Assembly (NCBI RefSeq): GCF_000002995.4
Contig: NW_025062476.1
Location: forward strand, 9,484,501 to 9,548,500
Source of the DNA: Brugia malayi
Taxonomy: Eukaryota; Nematoda; Chromadorea; Rhabditida; Onchocercidae
Direction of reading: 5' to 3'
Length of the DNA: 64,000 nt
Shown here: positions 1-14,747 of the stretch, in pieces
Layout: each line of letters opens with the position of its first letter
Numbering within the stretch: the stretch's first letter is position 1
Notes under the pieces: model-generated
Databases searched by the model: none
What the model was told of the DNA's origin: nothing
Seen by the model: only the letters and a program-made list of their open reading frames with translations
Translations under genes and position numbers: made by a program

Positions 1-741
1 TCAAGCACATTTTGAAAGAGAAAAGTGCTGCTTTATGGAAATAGTTCTCTGAATGTGTTGCATAAAGGTAAGGTATGCTAGACTTGTTCTAATATTTTAG
101 TCCGAATTTGTTTCTTATCATGAAGTAACACATGTAATACAGTTTATCACGCTTACCGAACTGCTTTTATTCTATAGCTTTTACTTGTTTCAGTTTTATG
201 TCGAATTTTATCTATTTGCTCCGATACAAGAATGCAAGTCCTTATTTCTTTTGTAGAAAATTTGAGCTTGTCATATTTTGTACCTCCTTATGCTATTTTG
301 CAAACACATCGTCTTTCGGTTACTTGATTTCGACTACATGTGGAATAAGCATTGCTGTCTCTAGCCACTTTTTCTTATTGTCACAGCGTGTTTTCCTACG
401 TTTCTTTCATTTAACGAGTCATTTATTATCACCAAATCCCAAAGGATTTTCCATAATTTTAACAAGTTATCAGCTTGAACTTCTAAGCCCACAGGTGTTA
501 TAGGTTTCAAGTTAATCAGGAGTAATCAAGCTAGTACTGAGAAATGTTGCAGCGTGTTTAAGGGACAATGAGGCAATTACGAAGATCGAGAGAGCCAATC
601 TATGAGTCTTTTTGGAGACTATAATAAATTCGTGCATCTTTTTATGTTCTCAAAATCTATCTTACTGTTATTACTTCCAAATGAAGCTTGAAGTATAATT
701 TTGTGTATCACTAACTTTAAAAAACTTATCTTCAATATTAG
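1..741. other. Left-edge stretch with no firm exon
   Basis: This stretch lies upstream of the first exon I can support on the + strand. It probably holds introns or further 5' exons of that gene. A 101-codon open frame at 198-503 has no splice-site support and an ordinary A+T-rich composition, so I do not call it. Confidence 0.4.
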
Positions 742-1325
742 GAAGGAACGGCTCTACAATTCCGGGAAGTCTTAATTCTGGCATTTTCGAAATTGTGTTT
801 TGTAAGAGAAAGAGAATTAAACCGTCACGCATGGACGAAAAATAAAAGCCTCTTTAAACGTCCCAAAGGATAATCGGTCATTGAGAATTAGACGGGCCTT
901 AGAACTGTACTGTGTACCAATGTTTCCGTTATTCGTGCATTTGTTTTTCTCATCACTTCAGGAAACATGCTTGGACAGATCACCACCACTGCTACCCTCA
1001 TCTTCTTTACAGCACAGTTCGTAAAATAAAGGGGAATTTTTTTTTTACAATTTATAACCGTTCCTAAGCAACTGCTTATACAACTGTACCGTACACTACT
1101 GTACTGATTGGAAAATTACGTTATATTCTAAAGCTTAAGTGTAGTGGATTTAATACACCCAGAAATTTCGAAGATATAGACAATCTGGATGATGTCGCTG
1201 TTCCAGAATCCGGGGAGCAGCATAGTTTAAAGGATAACTGTGATGAATCAACAACACGACAATACCTTCCAGATGGATATATCCACCAGTCAGAGCAGAA
1301 ATTCATGCGCTCTTATCAGGTTTAA
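742..1325 (+). CDS. C-terminal end of an unrecognised gene (partial, three exons)
   Basis: Three exons in compatible phase are visible: 742-801, 962-1020 and 1145-1325. The joined product is about 100 residues, rich in Ser, Pro, Asp and Glu. It includes the stretches CLDRSPPLLPSSSLQHSS and FNTPRNFEDIDNLDDVAVPE, and it ends SYQV before a TAA. The stop overlaps an AATAAA at 1324, though a poly(A) signal is normally further downstream. The acceptors (TATTAG, CTTCAG, TGTAG) and donors (GTAAGA, GTAAAA) are good, and the phases agree (0, 2, 0). An alternative is that the CAG/GTTTAA at 1319/1320 is a donor and the gene continues. The 5' end is not identified. No domain is recognised; the composition suggests a disordered tail. 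The gene converges on the phosphatase gene to its right. Confidence 0.5.
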
Positions 1326-1861
1326 TAAAGACATACAGATGAAAGCGTACGGGATACGAGAAGTTGTGAAGCTCTGTACTGTATGTAAAATATGTATTCT
1401 CCGAGCACAATATTATATACATTTTTATCCCAACAAATCTTGAAGTAATATTGCTCGGTATGAAATCTTAAAGAGTAGTTGAAGAAAGACATTCCGTAAG
1501 TATCTACATGAGTCGGATTCGAGAAAACTTCCTATATACAGAATTTTTGAAAGCAACAGGATTATACAAAAATATGGAATATGAACATGACAAAATCAAA
1601 AAATCGCCAGAAAAAGTGGGCAAATTTAAAATTTAAAAAGTAACATGTGAAAGCTTTCCTAGCAACTTAATATTTTCGCCAATATATCGGCTGATTTAAA
1701 GGAAAAAACAAAACAAAAAAAAAACAAACCCAAACAAATAAATTCAGTATTCAAGACAATACATTCTTCAATATTTCCACAAAATATGGACATATGGTTA
1801 TAGTAATTTCTTTGATTTTCATGTGCCTAGTAAAAGATTCGCTAACTCAAATTGTGAACAC
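1326..1861. other. Convergent 3' intergenic stretch
   Basis: This DNA separates the 3' ends of two converging genes and is A+T-rich with short A runs. On the minus strand a frame of about 70 codons (roughly 1330-1535) stays open after a possible acceptor, but it resembles no protein I know and has no convincing downstream join. I do not call it. Confidence 0.4.
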
Positions 1862-6281
<4,420 letters not shown>

Positions 6282-7699
6282 CTGGAAAAAAGTTTATTTA
6301 CAGGTGAAAAAATCAGAGATATCATTTTAATGCATTCAGGCATTAAAACTAGGTCTTTTTTATGGAAAGAATGTTACCAATTAAATTAAACAATTATGAA
6401 TTAAGTACCTTTCCGAAAATTTTTCAGTAGCTTACAAATGACAAGGTGGAATGGATATTATTAGTACCTTATGGACATATGTGTTATCCGATGATCGAAA
6501 TATGCAACGATTAATAAACATTTAATTCAGTGTTGACAGCAACCTTTCGCCAATAATTACACAAATTATTGAAATACTGAATTTGAACTGTCCCATTAAT
6601 GTGATGCCCTCCTGAACATCTGGACAATGACTTGTTTACTCACTGAATTGTTCAGTAACTCACTGAGTCGCTTTCACGCCAGCATTTCACTTGAGGCGAT
6701 GATAAATTTGATTTGTAAATCCGAAAAGTATGAATGAACGCAATTAGTAGAATGAACTTATTTTTAATACAGACCGGAATTTCTAACCCCACACGATTAC
6801 CACTGACACCACGGGACATCCCTCATAAGCAAACCAACACCTTTCCGGAACGGTGGACTAAGCACTGTAAGCACCCTTAGCATATGAGTACGGTACTTGG
6901 TCAGTGCACGAGGAATGCTATGCAAATTCTTGTCTTAATAGTAGGGAATCAGAGATTTAAGTCTGTTTTCTGTTCATCAATTTTGAATTGTTGATTTCGT
7001 GGGGACGATAAGATGAACTTGTCAATAGTTGTAAATAGTAGCGACACATCCTTCACTACTGTTCCTTTTTTTCACCGCTTATGAATGATTTGAATTTGAA
7101 CAGTTTTAATTCTTAACCATCACCTAATAGGATATTTTTGAGTTATGAATATATTTCGTCTTGTCATAGCATCGCAATGAGATGTTCAAATTATGTATTT
7201 TAGGACTATGATAAATGTTTGCAGGAATTCTATATCGGATTGATTTCCATTGTCCAAACGTTTTTTAGTTGTTTAAATCTCATAAAGTTATGAAATGTCC
7301 TAAATATTTCTTCAATCGATGTTAACACTCAAAATCGGAAGTCATCCGACATCATATAATTGAGAAGTACTCGGACAACGTCAAAATGATTGCGCATATG
7401 CTCTGTCACCCATATGTCCTTGGTCGCATCATTTCTGCTGATTTATTCTTGTAAGAGTGTGTAAAATCTCACTGTTCAATTTTGATTGCTTTTTCTCATA
7501 TGATTTGCTAATATGTTTTATTGTTTTTCTTTTTGTAAATAAAAAATTCATGCAGGAAGAAAGATTAATTGAAGATGATTGAAATGTTAGCATACTATTT
7601 TCTAATTGAGAAGAAATAAACATAAAATATCAGTAATGGACGAATAGTTTATTAACGAATTAGATGATTTACCCATAAATTTTGTAGACATTTGAAATT
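6282..7699. other. 5' region of the phosphatase gene; no gene seen
   Basis: This stretch must hold, or lead to, the first coding exon and promoter of the phosphatase gene on the minus strand, but I could not pick out a convincing start exon. Short open frames such as 7429-7623 are low-complexity. I saw no RNA gene. Confidence 0.4.
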
Positions 7700-8299
7700 T
7701 TATTTCTTTTCACTTTTTTCTTCTTTATCTTCTGAGAAGAAATAATGGAATAATGTGGCCAAAAATAAGCCTAGATTTGCTACTGCAGTGAGAAACATTG
7801 CTCCAATGATAGAATATATTGCAATTTTATCTACAATTAAATTACTTCTGGTGAATTTATTAAGAATTGACTTCTTACATTGATTTGATTCTTCCACATT
7901 TATTTGAATTTTTTTATACACAGCTGAATATCATTGTCTTGTATAATATGTCTAGCAAATTAACTTGAAAAACTTTGAAATTAATTTAAAAAACTATCAT
8001 TTTAACTACGAAATTTGAATTAGAGTTTTCTGAGCAGAATTAAACTTTTTTGGAAGTTTTGTACAAAAAGTTTGAACTACTGAGTGACTCACCAGCTTTG
8101 CTGTGAATTGTGAAAAAATTTTTTGCAGTAAGCGTTCTTTCATTTTTTTGTTTTTGAGTGAGGGAGTGATGATAAAGAGTTCTTGGACTATTTTCAGAAA
8201 TGACTTTTAAGAGATCAGTTTCTGGTGTTGGTGTGACGCTTGTTAGAACAGTGAATATAGCGCTTGTGATAAGGATTGAAGGTGCTCTTGAATGCGTAC
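7700..8299 (-). CDS. Small single-helix membrane protein (partial, 5' exon missing)
   Basis: Two exons join in phase: 8299-8093 and 7923-7700. The donor is GTGAGT and the acceptor is ATATTCAG. The product of roughly 142 residues begins mid-codon after a TTTTCAG acceptor, so an upstream start exon is missing. The N-terminal part has a mildly hydrophobic run (SILITSAIFTVLTSVTPTP), which could be a signal peptide end. The C-terminal part has one clear membrane helix (IYSIIGAMFLTAVANLGLFL followed by ATLFHYFF). It ends in a charged tail, SEDKEEKSEKK, that would face the cytosol in a type I arrangement. I recognise no family. The exon pair could also be chance in A+T-rich DNA, but the clean splice sites, helix and charged tail argue for a real gene. 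Confidence 0.5.
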
Positions 8300-8978
8300 C
8301 TGAAAAGCACTTCAAGGTGTTCGAGACTTTTCATTTTACTTAGTGATGCATTATCAATTATGTAAGATTGCTTGTGAAAACTAGAGAAAGAGCAATCTTT
8401 AGCATCCTTCATTGAGCATTCAGTAGTTAATTAACTGGTTGTTTTTCTGATTTGACCTGAACAGAGTACCGAGAGAGCTCCTTTTAGGCAGGAAACATAG
8501 TTATCGTCTATTTTTGATACACATTAATGGTTGCATCCATAATAGAGACTCACTAGATAGGATCGGCTATCACATAATTGTAGTGATGTATGATGTAATT
8601 ACTTTTACGATTAATTATTGAAGAAAATTTTAGCATAAAATGGGTTTAACAATTATATTTTAACAATAAAAGCATCAGAGTAATCGTTTGAACATTAATT
8701 AAGCTGCAATGAATTTTTCATAACAATATAGTTAGTATTAAGAAAAATAATAGATACGTATTGCACCTTCAATTGTTTGATGAGTTTCTGAATAAATTAA
8801 AATCAAAAGAAAATTTGTAATGCAATAAGAGGACATTGCTGCTTTGAACTATCTAAAAGTAATTTCATACCCTATTATATACAGAAATATCTTTTAAGTA
8901 TGCAAATTTATTTGTTTATTCTTAAAATTCATTTTTTGAAAAATCAAATTCTCAAACGCACTAAAATAATTTGTTATA
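8300..8978. other. Intergenic stretch between divergent genes
   Basis: This lies between the small minus-strand gene and the plus-strand kringle gene, so it should contain the promoters of both and a missing 5' exon of the minus gene. An open frame at 8215-8412 (-) overlaps the exon below in another frame and is not called. Nothing else is supported. Confidence 0.4.
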
Positions 8979-11689
8979 ATGAGATTATATGACTGGATTA
9001 TGCTTCCTATGTTGTTCGTAAGATCGAAACCAACTCCATATTTTCAATTCGATGATATGTTTTGTAAGTTTTCATCGACCTCTCATATGAGTAACAAAGT
9101 TTTTAAGTGGTTTTATAGTGTCTCATTATTCAATCACAATTTTATTTATTTGCAAGTGAATACGACTTTCGTTAAAAGTCACATTATCTTAGTTGTGAAT
9201 ATCGATCTCCATTTGAGATGTGGAATGTATTCCTACTGCTCATTTAAAAGATTATTTGTACTACGGCAATGTATCAACCTATATTCGTGGATCATTACTA
9301 ACGGTCACTACTCCATTGTCAGGTCGATGTGAAGTTTGGAAAAATGTGATTAGCGCTATGACTAAGTGGGCAGTGGATAATGGTGTTAAGGATTATTGGT
9401 AAGAATTTTAAGTACTTTTAAAATAAACCGAAAACTAGCATGTTTGATAATTTTCATACTGCACGAGAACATGGAAAATAGTTGTGACATTTGATTCTGT
9501 CGGTATTTCCGTCTTCGCTAAGACATTACCTCTAAGAACTTTGTAAGATGTTGCTAAAATATAGCCCGTTTATGTCCATATATTCACATTCTGAAAATGA
9601 GCGATTATTTGATTTCAGATAAGATATCATTTAGAAGGTCAAATAAATTAGAAGAAATCCACATTTAGAGCTAAACTACTTCCATTCTATTCGTTCTAGT
9701 GCTAAATTCACTTTAATATAAACTTTTGCAGTTTTACATTTTATTCATTTTGGTTTTTTAAGTTTAGGGTATACCCAGACGAGTTCATGATTCACAATAA
9801 TTGTCGAAATTTTGATTTAACACTAACGAATAATGATAACAATCGTCACTTGGCTACACACATGAAGATAATCGAGCCCAATGCGTCGGCCATAGGCCCA
9901 TGGTGCTATGCTTACGATCCTGTTTGTTTCATTTTTCAGCATAAAACAAAACTTTTATCATTTTTCATTCATTTAATTACCCCTATAAGAAAAATAAAGC
10001 GCGAAAATAGATATCACGGCAGTCTTTCATTATCCTTGATCAGCGATATCTGTTTTAATTCAATCTTTTATCTCCTCCGATCTTCAGAGAAAATTCACTA
10101 TTTATAACTGTAGTCAAAAATAAGGTCACTAAACGAAACGTCATGGTGTACTTAATAATAATAAAATTTAGTTGAATTCAGAACTAAAATTAATGATGCT
10201 GGCTTTTGAACAAATTAATATGCTAATGTGTAGATTCGTTCCGGAGATTTCTTAAAACATCGGCTATATACTTTAGTACTGAGCACACGTAAATTTGATA
10301 GATTCTAATTTCTGAAGTGCTAATTGAATAATCGATAAAATAGGGATAAAATAAATATGGATAAGGATAATAAATATTCTAACAGATTAGATTATATTAT
10401 TGAAGATTATTGAGGAAAAAAAGTTGGAAGACTATTTTTTTTTTGTGTGCTAAAGAATGGATTGCTATATTTTTCTACTCGAATATTTCATAATATTTTT
10501 TACTTAAAGTTATTCAAGTTCTAATGATATTTTCCTGTGGAAGATATTATAACATATTTAAGGTTCATTCGAAATACTACGTGGCACGTTGCTTCCCTGA
10601 ATGTATTGGAAGCAGCTATCAGGGTACAACAATTTCTCCTCGTAAGTTTGTCCTGATTTATACATGCCTTTCATCTCAGCTGTATCCTAGTTTATACCAT
10701 TTTCATATTGTAGATATGATGTCGTCTCTGAGTTTTGCAGATCGCACTAGAATGGTAACTGCGGATACGAAACCAAACTACAATACGAGGCTAATAGATG
10801 CGATCGCCGTAAAGGCTTTTAGCAAATATGAGTGGGGGCCATCAGCATATTATGATTCCGTATGTTATTAATAATTTAATTCATTTTTAAATTTCTACAT
10901 CTTGTTAATTATTTCGATAAACTTCATAGACCATTTGCTCAAGAAATTCTTTGGTGTTATATTATTTGCAAAGTGTTAGTGTTACGCTATAATAGATGAT
11001 AATTGAAAAACCATCATATCTTAAGTAGTGTTATTTATTATAATGAAATTTGATGTGACTTCAATATGGCAATTAACTATGCTAAAGCTCTTTTTGACCT
11101 GAAATATAGAAAATGATTTGTTGATTGTTTCATTTTTTCTCTGTTTCTCAAAAACTCATTTGTTCACTCGTTTCGTTGCTTCCTTCTAGAATTCATTAAT
11201 TGCATCATATGCACGTTATTTTTTGTTCAACTTCGAAAGCGTTTTTAGAGACCGTCAAATCTGTTACTATCGGCCGAGTTTGAAAAAAATCGTTACTCAA
11301 TTTTCTTTGCTATGATTGCGGTTGGAATGATTATTATGATTTGCAGTATTTCATTTGTTATTACCCGAAGTTATATTAAAACTAAAGAAAGAGAGCTGAA
11401 ACAGGTCAGTTACTCGAATTATATTTTTTCTGTTGAATAATCTTTCTTTCCCCATTTTCTAAAATTACTTCTGCCTCTGCTTCTTTGTAAAATTCTTCTG
11501 AATTATTTAACAAAATCTTTCCCACGTTCTTTTTTTTTAACTTTGAACAGTGGAATTCTTTAGGAAGAGATTAAGGAGAATATAGCTGAAAAAGTACAAT
11601 CAGTAGCAAAGAATTCAGCAACACAAGTTGCTCTTCCGGTTTCAAATCCAGCCGAAAAATTGAAGCGAAAACTGGGAATGTCCGTATGA
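8979..11689 (+). CDS. Kringle-domain single-pass membrane protein
   Basis: Seven exons agree in phase: 8979-9063, 9218-9398, 9768-9921, 10563-10641, 10714-10859, 11249-11404 and 11564-11689. They give 308 residues. Residues about 31-130 form a kringle with all six cysteines in the family order: C in VECIPT, then TTPLSGRCEVW, the NNCRNFD segment, GPWCYAYDP, and finally KYYVARCFPEC. The usual GxxYxG region reads YGNVSTYIRG, and an insert rich in Asn/His lies between the NNC and PWC segments. One membrane helix follows (FFAMIAVGMIIMICSISFVI), then a 60-residue basic/acidic cytoplasmic tail ending KRKLGMSV. The N-terminus MRLYDWIMLPMLFV is a weak signal peptide. The architecture (kringle, stalk, helix, short tail) resembles vertebrate PIK3IP1, but I infer no orthology. 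The acceptor before 9218 (TTTGAG) is unusual, so the first join is the least certain. Confidence 0.8.
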
Positions 11690-13727
11690 AACAGTTTGTT
11701 ACATTTGTGTTCATTTATGGCAAAAAAGTTATTAATTTCAATATTTGTTGCAAGAAATGAGCTACAAGCAAATTTCTTTTTCGAAACATTATAAGGAAAA
11801 AAGCTGAAGTGTTTTCAAAGAAAAAATTATGGAAATGCATTCCACAATGCTGTTACAATTTTTTATCTATCCAATTTCGATCACCATGCTTAATTCGTCC
11901 ATCGGAACTGCAAAAGTTTAGTGATATCAATGCGATCAATACATGATAAGCTTAAGTGAAGGAATCCGCAGAATTTGTAATTATTTTAAGTAAAGAAAAA
12001 GACATCGCTTGGGACGTCTAAAATATATATTTATTTTTGTCATTCTCAATTAGAAGTGATTGCTTTCGTCTCTCGAAAAATGAACACTAAGATAATACAC
12101 CGACAGCCTTGTGATTGCTATCACATTAATATAGTGTCGAATGAGTTATTCTGGTATTGGAATTGGGACTGAACGAATTATCTGTGTCAATAACAGAAAA
12201 TTTTTGATGTTCTTGTATTATGCATGTTTGAGTACGTTTCGACCACCTAAGCTGGATGTCTTGGTAGTCTTGCTACAGTTAGGTGATTTGAACAGGATGT
12301 TTGATAATGAGCATTTCTGGTTCTTCCTGATTGAGATATGTGTTGCAGTCACACGATTATAAAGATCCTATAATATTTTAATTTAAAATAAATAAAAATT
12401 ATTGTAACGCTTGAGAAAGTGATATCAGACATATCTCAGAGATTGATATCAAACATACCTCAATTCTAATAGCAGAAACAAAACTGAAGGAATGCATCTG
12501 CAAATAATGAGTCATAGAGCAGCTGAATGGGACAAATAACTTTTAGTTTCATCGCAAACGACAAATACAGTAAAAAGAAGTGGATTTCTAATCATGTTAT
12601 TAGTTTTAACTACAGGAAATTTACCGCCATAGGCCACTTAATTTTTTAAAAATTTATATAATGGGAACTTTTATCCAAATTATACAAGACGTCACTGTAA
12701 TATCTCTTCAAAATTTGCGTAAAATGTTTTCATATTTAATGTTTGCGTTGCATTATCTTTGCACTTATTGAAGATAATGTCTTATAAGATTATGATTGGC
12801 TTATAAATGCTTAATTTTTAGTAAAAGATAACTGCTGAAATGTCCTACTCGCTTTGATTTATATAATTACAAGGGTTAATGTCGTCAATTTTATTCAGTG
12901 ATTTGATAGCAATTCGATAGGTCTTATCGTTAGCATTGAACTTTTTTGATTTAATGCAGTATGATATATATTTCGTCTATTCCGATTGTCATCTCTTACA
13001 TAACATACCGTCTTGGAATTCTGAAAGAACAATGACGGACAATCATGATTTCTGAGAAAAGCTATCGAGTCAGCATTTTAGTTTTCCAACCGATTATAAT
13101 TTTTTTCGTGTTCAAATTACAAAAAAAATGCTGATTGTAGGATTTTCGTAATCAATTTATAAGATTAATTCAAAATTAAATTCAATGCAGTAACTATTTA
13201 CACTTATTTTTAGATTCTTCATCTTCTGTTTAAAGTGAAGTTTGAAAATTCTTTTTTGTTTCGGAAATCAAAACTTCATTGTGAGGATGTGAGCAGATCA
13301 TATCTAATGGGAAAGACATGTAAAAAAGTGCCAACCAAGTTCGAAACAAATTCCTTTATTGAATTTTGATTTTCCAACTTTAAAAAACATGAATCGGACT
13401 GGATTTAAATTTATTTCAAATTATAAAAAAATGATGTTAACCGTAAGGTTTTCATAACGATCCATGCTTGAATTATTATATAAAATTATCAAGAAGATCA
13501 ATTATTCATTAATTCGAAGAATGTAATCGAAAAAAAATGTCAAAAATTTAGCATAAAGGAAGCTAACCATCCGATAGAATCTATTAAGTTATCATCTTTA
13601 GCTGCAGCACTGTGAACACAAACTAAGAACAAAATGTCATATTGTGATTAACTGGAAATTGAATTATTTTTTATTTTTGAAATTATGAAAAGATTAAAAT
13701 AAGTTTGCTCGCTTCTTTTGCACACTT

Positions 13728-13821
13728 AATTTAGCTAAATTTTATGGGAGAATTTTTTTCTCCCATAAAATAATTTAGCTAATTTTATAGGAGAATTTTT
13801 TTCTCCCATAAAGCTAAAATT
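13728..13821. repeat. Two adjacent hairpin-forming inverted repeats
   Basis: Two head-to-tail copies of an imperfect palindrome share the arms GGGAGAA and TTCTCCC around a T run, flanked outside by AGCTAAAT and ATTTAGCT. The first copy runs about 13728-13780 and the second about 13772-13821, sharing an AATTTAGCT segment. Each could fold into a stem of roughly 17-20 pairs. No terminal direct repeats or coding capacity are visible, so a miniature transposable element remnant is only a possibility. Confidence 0.75.
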
Positions 13822-14149
13822 TTTTTGTAGTTAAAAAGAATTATGTACTTTTAGTTCCTGTAAAGATTCGTTTGCAATAGAATAATTTGTATATTTCCAA
13901 TAAATTATCCATGTGATCGATGGATGAAACTTTAACCAAACTCTTTTATAGCTCTTTTATAAAAATTTTGAATTATCGAAAAAAATTGAATCAGTATTAT
14001 ACCAATTAATTAAATTTAATGTATCAATTAAATTGATTTCAATTATAAACGCAGCAAAAGCTTAATTAATGTAATTTTAAGTAAAGTTTAGTTGGAAAGA
14101 TGAACTTCGAGTAAATTTAAGAAGAAAAAACAGCGAAAGAAATGAAAGC

Positions 14150-14460
14150 AAAACAATGGCACCTTCAAGTGGAGCGAACTAATTAAATTTTCGCGACGTT
14201 CCGTTGCAATGCACGAACAAATTCTTGGAACGAAATCCATTAGCGCTTTGGCTTGCTGCCAATTTCATTTTAGCGTCATATGGGAGTTATAAGCTTAGGT
14301 GGTTGACGTGGAGGTAGGCTTAGTTTTACCCTTCTTTTACGTAGGGTTGAGTAGCTTACGTCAGAGTGAAGTCTACTACGTTAGCATAAAGTATGCTGTG
14401 GTATGTTTGGAATAAGGTAGACGGTTAGTTGTGGGACGAAGCAGTGTTATCTTATACTTG
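14150..14460. promoter_or_regulatory. Less A+T-rich patch upstream of the zinc-finger gene
   Basis: The base composition here is visibly less A+T-rich than on either side, with several TACGT-type words and runs such as GGTGGTTGACGTGGAGG. It ends about 290 bases before the first coding exon of the finger gene. It may be a promoter or enhancer; a non-coding RNA gene is also possible. I recognise no defined motif. Confidence 0.3.
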
Positions 14461-14747
14461 AATTAAATTTGGTATTTTCACAATTAAAATTAAATAGTTT
14501 GTTCCCTGAAAATTTATGATATAAGATAGACTAATTTAAATTGTATATGTTATTGATTGCTATTGAAATTCTCATGTTGATACCCAGTGCACTGATTGAT
14601 CTTGAATTTTGTGTAAGAGAAAATCAACAATGGAATTTTATTGTAGATTTATGGATGTGAATGTAATGATCGGTGGGATAAATCAGTAGTGATATTACAA
14701 TAGAAATTGTAAAGAAGGTGCTGTAAAAAGGACGGAAAAGGATACTG

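Larger units (their letters stand above)
11690..14747. other. 3 kb intergenic stretch with hairpins and a less A+T-rich patch
   Basis: I see no gene here. A 73-codon open frame at 12141-12362 (+) lacks splice or family support. The stretch holds the paired hairpins at about 13728-13821 and a less A+T-rich patch at about 14150-14460 just upstream of the zinc-finger gene; both are listed separately. Confidence 0.5.

Noticed and set aside
198..503. 101-codon open frame on the plus strand
   Set aside because: No splice-site context, no recognised sequence, and a composition typical of random A+T-rich frames.
12141..12362. 73-codon open frame on the plus strand
   Set aside because: Isolated, no splice signals tied to neighbours, no recognised family.
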